From assembly GCF_036053395.1 (NCBI RefSeq), contig NZ_CP107942.1, positions 8,512,501 to 8,576,500 of the forward strand: a stretch of 64,000 bases of DNA. Reading direction: 5' to 3'. Position numbers and translations under genes: made by a program. Source of the DNA: Actinoplanes sp. NBC_00393 (lineage in GTDB: Bacteria > Actinomycetota > Actinomycetes > Mycobacteriales > Micromonosporaceae). The notes beneath the pieces are model-generated. The model did no database searches and had not been told where the DNA came from. It was given only the letters and a program-made list of their open reading frames with translations. Positions 48,253 to 56,799 of the stretch are shown here, one piece after another (the first letter of the stretch is position 1; each line of letters opens with the position of its first letter).

Positions 48253-49587
48253 ATGATCGAGTCGTTGCTCATCGCCAACCGCGGGGAGATCGCCCGCCGG
48301 ATCATCCGCACCGCGAAACGGCTGGGGATCCGGACGGTCGCGGTCCATTCCGAGGCCGACGCGGATCTGCCCTTCGTCGCCGAGGCTGATCAGGCTGTCT
48401 GCATCGGCCCGGCCAATCCGGCGCTTAGCTACCGGAACACCGAGGCGATCCTGGCCGCCGCCAAGTCGACGGGTGCCCAGGCGATTCACCCGGGCTACGG
48501 CTTCCTGAGTGAGAATGCGGACTTCGCGCGTACCGTCGAAGCGAACGGTCTGGTGTGGGTGGGGCCCGGCGCCGACGCGATCAGCGCGATGGGCGACAAG
48601 ATCAATGCTCGGAATCTGATGGCTGCGGCCGGCGTGCCGGTCGCGCCGGGGTCGCAGGACCCGGCGGCGACCGCCGAGGCCGCGCTGGAAGCAGCCGCGA
48701 TGATCGGCTTCCCGGTGATGGTGAAGGCCGCGGCGGGCGGCGGCGGTATGGGCATGGCGGTCGCGAACGACGAGGCCGGCCTGCGTGCGGAGTACGAGAA
48801 GGTCCGCGCGTTCGCCGAGCGGATGTTCGGTGACGGCTCGGTGCTGATCGAGCGCTACTTCCCGCGGGTGCGCCACGTCGAGGTGCAGATCCTGGGCCTG
48901 GCCGACGGCCGGGTGATCGCTCTTTCCGAGCGCGAGTGTTCGGTGCAGCGCCGCAACCAGAAGCTGGTCGAGGAGGCCCCGTCTCCCGCCGTGAGCCCGG
49001 AGCTGCGTGCGCGTTTCCTGGCGGCTGCCGTCAAAGCCGGCGAAGCGGTCAACTACCGCAATGCGGGCACAGTGGAGTGTCTGCTGGACCCGGCCACCGG
49101 TGAGTTCTTCTTCCTGGAGATGAACACCCGGCTGCAGGTCGAGCACCCGATCACCGAGATCATCCACGGCATCGACCTGGTCGAGGAGCAGCTGCGGATC
49201 GCCTCCGGCCTACCGCCCACAGTGGATCTTGATGGGCCGACCCGCGGTCACGCCATCGAGCTGCGCATCAACGCCGAGGATCCCAAGCGCTTCCTGCCCG
49301 GCCCGGGCAAGGTCGCGACCTGGGTCGAGCCGGCCGGCGAGGGTGTACGCGTGGACGCCGGTTACACCGAAGGCACCACGGTCACCCCGCACTACGACTC
49401 CCTGATGGCGAAGCTGATCGTCGTCGGCGCCGACCGGGACGAGGCGATCGCCCGGGCGCGGGCCGCGGTCGCCGGCTTCGAGATCGCCGGCCCGAAGAAC
49501 AACCTTCCGTTCTTCGCCGAGCTGCTGGAGAACGACGAGTTCCTCTCCGGGGACTACGACACCGGCATCGTCTCCCGGATGAGGTGA
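48253..49587 (+). CDS. Acyl-CoA carboxylase biotin carboxylase subunit (no carrier domain)
   Basis: A 444-residue ATP-grasp enzyme that carboxylates biotin on a carrier protein. It starts ESLLIANRGEIARRIIRTAK; ATP-grasp motifs include VMVKAAAGGGGMGMA and SVQRRNQKLVEEAPSP; FFFLEMNTRLQVEHPITE carries the metal and biotin residues. It ends at the biotin-carboxylase C-domain (SGDYDTGIVSRM), with no biotin-carrier domain carrying an (A/V)MKM motif. The carrier must be encoded elsewhere. ATG at 48253. Four bp separate it from the HMG-CoA lyase gene. Confidence 0.94.
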   Translation: MIESLLIANRGEIARRIIRTAKRLGIRTVAVHSEADADLPFVAEADQAVCIGPANPALSYRNTEAILAAAKSTGAQAIHPGYGFLSENADFARTVEANGLVWVGPGADAISAMGDKINARNLMAAAGVPVAPGSQDPAATAEAALEAAAMIGFPVMVKAAAGGGGMGMAVANDEAGLRAEYEKVRAFAERMFGDGSVLIERYFPRVRHVEVQILGLADGRVIALSERECSVQRRNQKLVEEAPSPAVSPELRARFLAAAVKAGEAVNYRNAGTVECLLDPATGEFFFLEMNTRLQVEHPITEIIHGIDLVEEQLRIASGLPPTVDLDGPTRGHAIELRINAEDPKRFLPGPGKVATWVEPAGEGVRVDAGYTEGTTVTPHYDSLMAKLIVVGADRDEAIARARAAVAGFEIAGPKNNLPFFAELLENDEFLSGDYDTGIVSRMR

Positions 49588-49591
49588 CGCC

Positions 49592-50470
49592 ATGACTTCG
49601 GTGAGCATTCGAGAGGTTGCGCCCCGGGACGGGCTGCAGAACGAGGACCCGGTTCCGACTGACGCGAAGATCCGGCTGATCGACGCGCTGAGCCGCACCG
49701 GCGTGCGGCGGATCGAGGCGGTCTCCTTCGTTCATCCCAAGGCGATTCCGCAGATGGCCGACGCCGACGAGGTCTGGGGGGGCATGTGGCGCAATCCGGA
49801 CGTCCGCTACTCGGCGCTGATCCCGAACACCCGGGGCGCCCAGCGGGCGATCGCTGCCGGTTTCCGTGAGATCGAGGTGGTGGTGTCGGCCAGCGACACC
49901 CACAACCGGCGCAATCTCAACCGGTCCACCGACGAGTCGCTGGACGACATCACGCAGCTGATCCCGCTGGTGCACGAGGCCGGCGCAACGCTCGAGGTGA
50001 TCGTCGCGACCAGCTTCGGCTGCCCTTACGAGGGCGACATCGATCCGGACCGGGTGGCGGGCATCGTGGCCCGGGTCCGCGCTGACGGCGCGGACCGCAT
50101 CGCCTTCGGCGACACGACCGGCATGGGCACTCCGCGCCGGGTCCGCGACCTGCTTTCGGCGGTACGCCCGGACCTGCTCCATTTCCACAACACCAGGGGT
50201 ACGGGTCTCGCGAACATCCTCACCGCCCTGGAGTTGGGGGTGACCGAGTTCGACGCGAGCGCCGGCGGTCTGGGTGGCTGCCCGTACGCGCCCGGCGCCT
50301 CCGGGAACGTCGCCACCGAGGAGGTCGTGCACATGCTGCACGACATGGGTGTGGACACCGGAATCGACCTTGATCGCCTTATTCAGGCGGCTGAACTGGC
50401 CGAAGAGATCGTCGGCCGATCGTTGCCGTCCGGAGTGCTGCGAGCCGGGCCGCGTACCCGTCTGGTGTGA
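49592..50470 (+). CDS. Hydroxymethylglutaryl-CoA lyase
   Basis: A 292-residue TIM-barrel enzyme that splits HMG-CoA to acetoacetate and acetyl-CoA, the last step of leucine breakdown. The start REVAPRDGLQNE carries the metal Asp and catalytic Arg. The C-terminal loop GGLGGCPYAPGASGNVATE has the reactive Cys, and HFHNTRGTGLAN the metal His pair. It is translated right after the biotin carboxylase subunit, supporting a leucine/isovalerate (liu-type) assignment. Confidence 0.95.
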   Translation: MTSVSIREVAPRDGLQNEDPVPTDAKIRLIDALSRTGVRRIEAVSFVHPKAIPQMADADEVWGGMWRNPDVRYSALIPNTRGAQRAIAAGFREIEVVVSASDTHNRRNLNRSTDESLDDITQLIPLVHEAGATLEVIVATSFGCPYEGDIDPDRVAGIVARVRADGADRIAFGDTTGMGTPRRVRDLLSAVRPDLLHFHNTRGTGLANILTALELGVTEFDASAGGLGGCPYAPGASGNVATEEVVHMLHDMGVDTGIDLDRLIQAAELAEEIVGRSLPSGVLRAGPRTRLV

Positions 50471-50635
50471 TTCTCGCTTCTTTTTCCTGCGATCATTTTT
50501 CCGATTTGTCCGCGTGACTTCCGGCTCTCTCCCGTCGTTACCAATACCGAGTGGCAAATATCGCCTGTTCCTCCCTTATGCGGACGGAACAGGGTGTATC
50601 AGTCACCGGCCGAAGTCGACGACAAGGGGTGGATC

Positions 50636-51721
50636 ATGACGAGCTGGGAGGTCGAGCGCGACGAGCGCACGGCGTGCCGCTCCGTGATCGCCCACGGCGC
50701 AACCACGCTCATGCCGTCCCACAGCCATGGGGCGGAGCGGCGGCCGGAGCGCCGCGCAAGCCGCACCGGTTCCCGGTGGGCTCTGCGTGCACTTGTCGTC
50801 GGTGGCCTGGCCGGGGCGGCCTGGCTGCTCACCGGCGCTGCCGCACACGCCGCCGACCACGACTCCGGGCCGCTCGGCTCGGTGCTGGGGTCCACGCTGG
50901 ACAGTGTCGCGACGGTGTCCGGGAACGAACCCCCGGTCGGCGAACTCCTCAAGGCGGCCATTCAGCCGCTGGAGTCCGCACCGAAGTCCCACCGGCGTCC
51001 TACCAGCGGTTTTCCGCGGGGTAGCTCAGCCGTGACGTCGATCCTCACGGCACCGGAACGGGTGCTGTCCGGGCCGGTGGAGACGCTCGACGAGGTCGTG
51101 CACGACGGATCCGTGATCGGCGTGGAGACCGTCGACAAGGTCCTGCGAACGGCAACCGCTCCACCGCGTGCCAGCGGTGAGAAAGCGGACGACCGGACGT
51201 GGACCGGGTCGGTGGACACCGCAACGGATCCCGTGACCGAGCCCGAACCGGCGGAACCCGCGTCAGCGGAGGAGCCGGTCACCGTCACCGCAGCCGTGCA
51301 AGACGGCGCCGCCGATGTTGTCGACGGCGCCCGTACGGTGGTGCGGACGAAACCGCTCGCCGAAGCGAGCGCCAGCACCCAGGCCTCACGCGCCGATGCC
51401 GGCATCACGCCGGTCCGGTACACCGAGGCACAGTCCCGGTCCCACGTCCACCGGCATGTCGCGGCCGCTCGGCCGGCCACGCCGGAGACGATCCGCGAGG
51501 ACCGGCCCGTCGATGACGGACCGGCGCCGATGCGGATGAACCTCGGGGCAGTCAGCGGCATCCCGGCCGGTGGGTCGGGAGCGTCTCCGGAGGTCGGCTC
51601 GGCAGCCGTCCTTCCGGCCCGGGTCGCGAACGGCGCGGTGCACAACCAGGTGCGCCCACTCGCGGCCGATGTCGAGGTCCGGCGGCACGACGCCGAGGCC
51701 CCGACCGTCTCACCTGACTAG
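50636..51721 (+). CDS. Secreted hypothetical protein
   Basis: A 361-residue protein. A long basic n-region ends in a hydrophobic core (ALRALVVGGLAGAAWLLTGAAAHAA) with likely cleavage near residue 73. The mature part is Ser/Thr/Pro/Ala-rich, disordered-looking and lacks Cys, sortase or repeat motifs. ATG at 50636 with AAGGGG upstream; an earlier frame start at 50594 is less likely. I recognise no family. It precedes the chaplin-like gene and interrupts the catabolic cluster, so a surface role is inferred from context. Confidence 0.7.
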   Translation: MTSWEVERDERTACRSVIAHGATTLMPSHSHGAERRPERRASRTGSRWALRALVVGGLAGAAWLLTGAAAHAADHDSGPLGSVLGSTLDSVATVSGNEPPVGELLKAAIQPLESAPKSHRRPTSGFPRGSSAVTSILTAPERVLSGPVETLDEVVHDGSVIGVETVDKVLRTATAPPRASGEKADDRTWTGSVDTATDPVTEPEPAEPASAEEPVTVTAAVQDGAADVVDGARTVVRTKPLAEASASTQASRADAGITPVRYTEAQSRSHVHRHVAAARPATPETIREDRPVDDGPAPMRMNLGAVSGIPAGGSGASPEVGSAAVLPARVANGAVHNQVRPLAADVEVRRHDAEAPTVSPD

Positions 51722-52030
51722 TGACGGCACCGGCGCTTCGTTCAAGCGTCCGGGTCCACATGAACGTGGAACAGCCCAGAACGTCACATCACCGTTGCTC
51801 GAAGCGCCAATGGGCGCGTGTCGAAATGCGGGGTCAGGGCACGGAAAACGCGCTGGTGAGACTTGTTCGCGACGGTGGAGACGTAACTCCGTGGCCGACG
51901 GATGCAAGAACTCAAGGTAGGTCGCGAACAAGCCTCAAGGGCACCGCTGCGCCCGAAACAGGAACCGGAACACCCAATTGAATATGCGGAAAAACAATGG
52001 CTGACCATTTGCGAAAGGCATCTCTTTCTC
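51722..52030 (+). promoter_or_regulatory. Chaplin-like gene leader region
   Basis: A 309-bp gap upstream of the chaplin-like gene. It contains the long inverted repeat at 51862-51932 and a less GC-rich final 60 bp before the ATG. I found no recognisable riboswitch. Confidence 0.5.
51862..51932 (+). promoter_or_regulatory. Inverted-repeat element in the chaplin-like leader
   Basis: CTTGTTCGCGAC at 51862-51873 pairs perfectly with GTCGCGAACAAG at 51921-51932. The 47-nt interior can form a small GGAG/CTCC hairpin. It ends 98 bp before the start codon. Confidence 0.6.
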
Positions 52031-53266
52031 ATGAAGAAGACGTGGGTTCGTAAGACTCTGAGCGTCGGTGTTCTGGCCGCCGGTGCCCTGCTGTTCGCCC
52101 CGGCCGCCGCCGCTCAGGCCGACGTCGACCAGGTGACCACCTACAACAGCGGCTGGGTCAACGGCACCCAGCTCGCCGTGCCGGTCAACGTGCCGGTGAA
52201 CCTGGTCGGCAACTCGGCCGGCGTGCTGCTGGGCCAGTCCCAGAGCTACGGTGTGGGCGCCAACCACATCGAGGAGAGCGGCGAGGTCGACCAGCTCTCG
52301 GGCCGGAACAACGGGATCCTGAACGGGACCCAGATCGCCGTTCCGATCACCGTCCCGATCAACGTGACCGGCAACTCGCTCGCGGTGCTCGGGAACTCCC
52401 GTGCCGGTGGCATCTCCAGCAACTGGGTCGAGAGCGCCAAGGCGACCGAGAGCGGTTGCTGCGACAACGACCGTGACCGCGGTGTCGGCAACGTCGGCCA
52501 GGTCTCGGCGTGGAACAACGGGATCCTGAACGGGACCCAGATCGCGGCGCCGATCACCGTTCCGATCAACGCGTGCGGCAACTCGCTCGCGCTGATCGGC
52601 AACTCCCAGGCCACCGGCCTCTGCAGCAACCACGTCGGCAGCCGGGCCCGGAAGGTCTGGAAGCTCGAGGGCAAGAAGCAGAACCGGGCCGAGAGCTTCT
52701 GGGACAACGACGGCGTCGGCAACGTCGACCAGCTCAGCTTCCGGAACAACGGGATCCTGAACGGCACCCAGATCGCGGCGCCGATCACCGTTCCGATCAA
52801 CGCCTGCGGCAACTCGCTCGCGCTGCTCGGCAACTCCCGGGCGTTCGGCGCCTGCACCAACCACGTCGGTGACGGCTTCGACCGCAAGCGCGTCCGCGTC
52901 GTCCGGCCGGGCGACATCCTCGGTGACGGTGACTGCGCCGGCACCCGGGGCCACGGCGTCGTCAAGAGCTACGGCTGCGACGACGACGGCGACGTCCAGG
53001 GCGACAACGGCTACGGCGGCCACAAGGGCGACGTCCGGGGTGACAAGGGCTACGGCGGCCACAAGGGTGACAAGAACGACGGCTACGGCAAGCCCGCTGC
53101 TGACACCGCGCCCGACGGCTACGGCGACGAGGCCCCGACCCAGTACGGCGACGACATGACCGGCCGCTCGGCCGAGAAGTCCCCGGTCAGCGAGCTGACC
53201 AACCGTCTCGGTGGCGTCGGTGGCACCGATGTCGCTGGTCTGGACCTGCTCGACTCGCTGCGCTGA
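52031..53266 (+). CDS. Chaplin-like secreted protein with four repeats
   Basis: A 411-residue protein with a classical signal peptide (MKKTWVRKTLSVGVLAAGALL, then cleavage after AQA ~30). Four chaplin-like units of ~48 residues follow (31-80, 85-132, 154-202, 230-279), each with NNGILNGTQIA-PITVPIN-GNSLA-L-GNS-type sequence. Units 3 and 4 have the two chaplin Cys residues (182/198, 259/275); units 1 and 2 lack them. The C-terminus is hydrophilic with GYGGHKGD repeats (~315-350) and no sortase signal. Chaplins form amphipathic surface films on aerial structures and spores. ATG at 52031. Confidence 0.85.
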   Translation: MKKTWVRKTLSVGVLAAGALLFAPAAAAQADVDQVTTYNSGWVNGTQLAVPVNVPVNLVGNSAGVLLGQSQSYGVGANHIEESGEVDQLSGRNNGILNGTQIAVPITVPINVTGNSLAVLGNSRAGGISSNWVESAKATESGCCDNDRDRGVGNVGQVSAWNNGILNGTQIAAPITVPINACGNSLALIGNSQATGLCSNHVGSRARKVWKLEGKKQNRAESFWDNDGVGNVDQLSFRNNGILNGTQIAAPITVPINACGNSLALLGNSRAFGACTNHVGDGFDRKRVRVVRPGDILGDGDCAGTRGHGVVKSYGCDDDGDVQGDNGYGGHKGDVRGDKGYGGHKGDKNDGYGKPAADTAPDGYGDEAPTQYGDDMTGRSAEKSPVSELTNRLGGVGGTDVAGLDLLDSLR

Positions 53267-53374
53267 TTCGCGGCACCAGACCGGGTTGCGCCGGTCCCGA
53301 GGCGTGACCCGCATCGGCGCCGCCTGGTGCCGATGACCGCCGGTGCTTCTCCACCGCGCCGGTAAGCAGTGAAA

Positions 53375-53410
53375 CGGACGGGAGTCCCCGCTTCAGGGGG
53401 CTCCCGTCCG
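53375..53410. terminator. Terminator after the chaplin-like gene
   Basis: The arms 53375-53389 and 53396-53410 form a 15-bp stem with one G-T wobble and a 6-nt loop. Confidence 0.8.
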
Positions 53411-53442
53411 TCGTTGCCGCTGTGCCCGCCGGTGAGCTAACC

Positions 53443-53472
53443 TAACGCTCGTTAAAAGGTTAACGAGCGTTA
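53443..53472. promoter_or_regulatory. Candidate TetR-type operator upstream of the carboxyltransferase
   Basis: TAACGCTCGTTAA (53443-53455) and its exact reverse complement TTAACGAGCGTTA (53460-53472) are separated by AAGG. Each arm is itself a near-palindrome TAACG-CGTTA. It ends 16 bp before the carboxyltransferase start. Confidence 0.75.
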
Positions 53473-53488
53473 AGGCTGGGAGGCCCGG

Positions 53489-55012
53489 ATGGACGGCGAG
53501 GCGCTGGCCGGAGTGCGCAAGCGTGTGCTGGCCGGTGGTGCCGAGCGGTATCACGCCGCCAACGCCGCCAAGGGCAAGCTCTTCGCCCGCGAGCGGATCG
53601 CTCTGCTGGTCGACGAAGGTTCCTTCGTCGAGGACGGGCTCTATGCCAACAGTCTGGCGGACGGACTGCCCGCGGATGGCGTGATCACCGGAGCGGCCCG
53701 GATCGACGGCCGCGAGGTCTGCCTGATGGCCAACGACTCCACGGTCAAGGCCGGCTCGTGGGGCGCCCGTACGGTCGAGAAGATCATTCGAACCATCGAG
53801 CGGGCGTATCGGCAGGGTGTGCCGATGGTCTACCTCGTCGACTCGGCAGGGGCGCGCATCACCGATCAGGTCGATCTCTTCCCGGGCCCGCGTGGCGCCG
53901 GCAAGATCTTCCACAACCAGGTCAAGGCGTCCGGGTCGATCCCGCAGGTCTGTGCCCTGTTCGGGCCGTCGGCCGCCGGTGGGGCGTACATTCCGGCCTT
54001 CTGCGACGTGGTCGCGATGGTCGAGGGCAACGCCAGTATGTATCTCGGCTCGGACCGCATGGTCGAGATGGTCACCGGGGAGAAGACGACGCTCGAGGCG
54101 ATGGGCGGTGCCCGGGTGCACTGCGCCGAGTCCGGTGTCGGCCACTTCCTCTGCAAGACCGAGCGGGACGCGCTGGAAGTGGTCCGCTCCTACCTGTCGT
54201 ACCTGCCGGCCAACTGGACGGCGAACCCGCCGGCGGCCACCGCTGCCGAACCCGCCGACATCGATCTCGGCGCGCTGGTGCCGGCCAGTGAGCGGCAGGC
54301 GTTCGACATGCGCAGGTACGTGAAGGGCCTGGTCGACAAGGACTCGTTCTTCGAGATCCATGCGCTCTGGGCCCGTGAGCTCACGGTCGGCTTCGCCCGG
54401 ATGAACGGCGAGGTGGTCGGCATCGTCGGCAACAACTCGATGTTCAAGGGCGGCGTTCTGTTCGTCGACTCCGCGGACAAGGCCACCCGGTTCGTCCAAC
54501 TCTGTGATGCTTTCAATGTGCCGTTGCTCTTCCTGACCGACGTCCCCGGCTTCATGGTCGGCACGGCCGTCGAGAAGCAGGGCATCATCCGGCACGGCGC
54601 CAAAATGATCACCGCGATCTCCGAGGCCACTGTGCCGAAGATCTGCGTGGTGGTCCGGAAGGCGTACGGGGCCGGTCTGTACGCGATGGCAGGTCCCGGG
54701 TTCGAGCCGGACGCCACCATCGCCCTGCCCACCGCCAAGATCGCGGTAATGGGCGCCGAAGCGGCCGTCAACGCCGTCTACGCCAACAAGATCGCGGCGA
54801 TCGAGGACCCGGACGAACGGGCCGCGTTCGTCGCCTCCCGCCGCGCCGAGTACGAGCGCGATATCGACATCATGCGCCTGGCCAGCGAACTCGTCGTGGA
54901 CGCCGTGATCGAGCCGGGCGAGCTACGGGCCGAGCTGGTCCGGCGGTTCGCCGCGGCGCGGACCAAGGACCGCGCGTTCTCCCGGCGCCGGCACGGCGTC
55001 ACTCCGGTTTAG
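53489..55012 (+). CDS. Acyl-CoA carboxyltransferase subunit (methylcrotonyl-CoA type)
   Basis: A 507-residue crotonase-fold carboxyltransferase that moves CO2 from biotin to an acyl-CoA. Visible segments are AKGKLFARERIALLVDEGSF, the oxyanion-hole region FGPSAAGGAYIPAFCDVVAMV, and the second half GIVGNNSMFKGGVLFVDSADKATRF with DVPGFMVGTAVEKQGIIRHGAKM and GAGLYAMAGPGFEPD. Context with HMG-CoA lyase and acyl-CoA dehydrogenase suggests methylcrotonyl-CoA as substrate. The gene is directly behind the palindromic operator. Confidence 0.93.
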   Translation: MDGEALAGVRKRVLAGGAERYHAANAAKGKLFARERIALLVDEGSFVEDGLYANSLADGLPADGVITGAARIDGREVCLMANDSTVKAGSWGARTVEKIIRTIERAYRQGVPMVYLVDSAGARITDQVDLFPGPRGAGKIFHNQVKASGSIPQVCALFGPSAAGGAYIPAFCDVVAMVEGNASMYLGSDRMVEMVTGEKTTLEAMGGARVHCAESGVGHFLCKTERDALEVVRSYLSYLPANWTANPPAATAAEPADIDLGALVPASERQAFDMRRYVKGLVDKDSFFEIHALWARELTVGFARMNGEVVGIVGNNSMFKGGVLFVDSADKATRFVQLCDAFNVPLLFLTDVPGFMVGTAVEKQGIIRHGAKMITAISEATVPKICVVVRKAYGAGLYAMAGPGFEPDATIALPTAKIAVMGAEAAVNAVYANKIAAIEDPDERAAFVASRRAEYERDIDIMRLASELVVDAVIEPGELRAELVRRFAAARTKDRAFSRRRHGVTPV

Positions 55013-55046
55013 ACGCGGCGTCATTCCAGTTCTAGAAAGGATCGTC

Positions 55047-56204
55047 ATGGTCGACTTCCGGCTCGGCGACGAGTACGAGGAGTTGCGCGCCAGCGTGCAG
55101 GCGTTCGCCCGCGAGCAGGTCGCCCCGGTCATCGCCGAGCACTACGAGAACAAGACTTTTCCGTACGAAATCGTGCGCCAGATGGGCAAGATGGGCCTGT
55201 TCGGGTTGCCGTTCCCCGAGGAGTCCGGCGGGATGGGCGGCGACTACTTCGCGCTCTGCCTGGCCCTCGAGGAACTGGCCAGAGTGGACAGCTCGGTCGC
55301 GATCACGCTGGAGGCCGCGGTCTCGCTCGGCGCCATGCCGATCTACCGGTACGGCACACCCGAGCAGCGCAACCAGTGGCTCCCTCGGTTGACCAGCGGA
55401 GACGCGCTCGCCGCCTTCGGCCTGACCGAGCCGGACACCGGTTCGGACGCCGCCGGCACCACGACCCGGGCGGTGCTCGACGAGTCGACGAACGAGTGGG
55501 TGATCAACGGGACCAAGGCGTTCATCACCAACTCCGGCACCGAGATCACCTGCCTGGTCACCGTGATGGCCGTGACCGGGACGAACCCGGACGGCAGCAA
55601 GGAACTCTCGACGATCATCGTGCCGTCCGGCACACCCGGGTTCACCGTCGCGCCGCAGTACTCGAAGGTCGGCTGGTGCGCGTCGGACACCCACGAGCTG
55701 GCCTTCGACGACGTACGCGTACCGGCCGCCAACCTGCTCGGCGAGCGGGGCCGCGGGCTCGCGCAGTTCCTGCGGATCCTCGACGAGGGGCGGATCGCGA
55801 TCGCGGCCCTGTCGGTCGGGCTGGCGCAGGGATGTGTGGACGAGTCGCTGGCGTACGCGAAGCAGCGCACCGCCTTCGGCCGGGAGATCGGCGGCTTCCA
55901 GGCCGTCCAGTTCCTGATCGCCGACATGGACCTACGGGCGCACACCGCCCGGCTCGGCTATTACGACGCCGCCGCCCGGATGCTCGCCGGCGAGGACTTC
56001 AAGCGGTACGCCGCGATCGCCAAGCTGAACGCCAGCAACGCCGCGATGGAGAACAGCCGGTACGCCACGCAGGTGCACGGCGGATACGGCTTCATGAACG
56101 AGTCCGCGGTCGGCCGGTTCTACCGCGACGCCAAGATCCTCGAGGTCGGCGAGGGCACCTCCGAGGTGCAGCGCATGCTGATCGCCCGGGGCCTCGGCCT
56201 CTGA
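55047..56204 (+). CDS. Acyl-CoA dehydrogenase
   Basis: A 385-residue FAD enzyme. FAD-binding and substrate segments are AFGLTEPDTGSDAAGTTT, FITNSGTEI and QVHGGYGFMNESAVGRFYRDAKI. The catalytic Glu position seen in short-chain and methylbutyryl-type enzymes is present in EVGEGTSEVQ. Isovaleryl-CoA dehydrogenases use a Glu elsewhere, so the exact branched substrate is uncertain. It follows the carboxyltransferase by 34 bp, as the likely second gene of that operon. Confidence 0.95.
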   Translation: MVDFRLGDEYEELRASVQAFAREQVAPVIAEHYENKTFPYEIVRQMGKMGLFGLPFPEESGGMGGDYFALCLALEELARVDSSVAITLEAAVSLGAMPIYRYGTPEQRNQWLPRLTSGDALAAFGLTEPDTGSDAAGTTTRAVLDESTNEWVINGTKAFITNSGTEITCLVTVMAVTGTNPDGSKELSTIIVPSGTPGFTVAPQYSKVGWCASDTHELAFDDVRVPAANLLGERGRGLAQFLRILDEGRIAIAALSVGLAQGCVDESLAYAKQRTAFGREIGGFQAVQFLIADMDLRAHTARLGYYDAAARMLAGEDFKRYAAIAKLNASNAAMENSRYATQVHGGYGFMNESAVGRFYRDAKILEVGEGTSEVQRMLIARGLGL

Positions 56205-56205
56205 G

Positions 56206-56694
56206 TCACGCGGCGGGCGGCGGGGTCTCCTCGCTGCCCGCCACCGCGCACGGGTTGACGGTGTCCCGGATCGTGCGCAGGGACCCCAGCAGCTGGTCGA
56301 GCTGCTCGGTGGTGAGCAATCCCACATACCACTTCTGGACCAGCTCCAGGTGACCCGGAAGCACCTCGCTGAGCCGCTGCTTCCCGGCATCCGTGATGAC
56401 CGCGTACGAACTGCGCCGGTCACTGGCGCAGGCCTCGCGGCGGACCAGCCCGCTGCGCTCCATCCGGTCGACAACCCGGGTGACGCCGCTGGTGGAGAGC
56501 GTGGTCTGCCCGGCTAGATCGGTCATCCGCAGGTGGTTGCCGGGCGACCGGGCCAGGCGCATGAGCACCTCGAACTCCACCGGGGAGAGGCGGTGCTCCT
56601 CGAACTGCGTGGTGAGCCGGTTCATCAATCCCGTGTACGCCTCGGCGAGCAGGCCGATCGCGGTGAGGCGTGGGTCGTCCAGGTCCTTGTTCAC
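56206..56694 (-). CDS. MarR-family transcriptional regulator
   Basis: About 162 residues from the GTG at 56694. The winged helix is clear: LSPVEFEVLMRLARSPGNHLRMTDLAGQTTLSTSGVTRVVDRMERSGLVRREACASDRRSSYAVITDAGK. The longer frame from 56757 would run through the divergent yceI promoter, so I reject it. It diverges from the YceI gene and probably controls it. It converges with the acyl-CoA dehydrogenase, whose stop is 1 bp away. Confidence 0.92.
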   Translation of the reverse strand: MNKDLDDPRLTAIGLLAEAYTGLMNRLTTQFEEHRLSPVEFEVLMRLARSPGNHLRMTDLAGQTTLSTSGVTRVVDRMERSGLVRREACASDRRSSYAVITDAGKQRLSEVLPGHLELVQKWYVGLLTTEQLDQLLGSLRTIRDTVNPCAVAGSEETPPPAA

Positions 56695-56715
56695 GAGGTC
56701 AACTTTAGCAGGCAC

Positions 56716-56746
56716 TTGACAAGAGGAATATTGCCGCGCATATAGT
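56716..56746 (+). promoter_or_regulatory. Promoter of the YceI gene with palindrome
   Basis: TTGACA at 56716-56721 and TATAGT at 56741-56746 are 19 bp apart, or 17 bp to an overlapping CATATA. The -35 lies in the palindrome CTTGACAAG (56715-56723), a candidate MarR operator. Confidence 0.6.
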
Positions 56747-56799
56747 TGCTGTGTCACACAAGCATCCCGCCCCGCAGAAGTTCGAGAGAAGGCTCAGTC

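Noticed and set aside
51862..51932. c-di-AMP or c-di-GMP riboswitch in the chaplin-like leader
   Set aside because: The inverted repeat is present, but the conserved core nucleotides of those riboswitches that I know are not seen.
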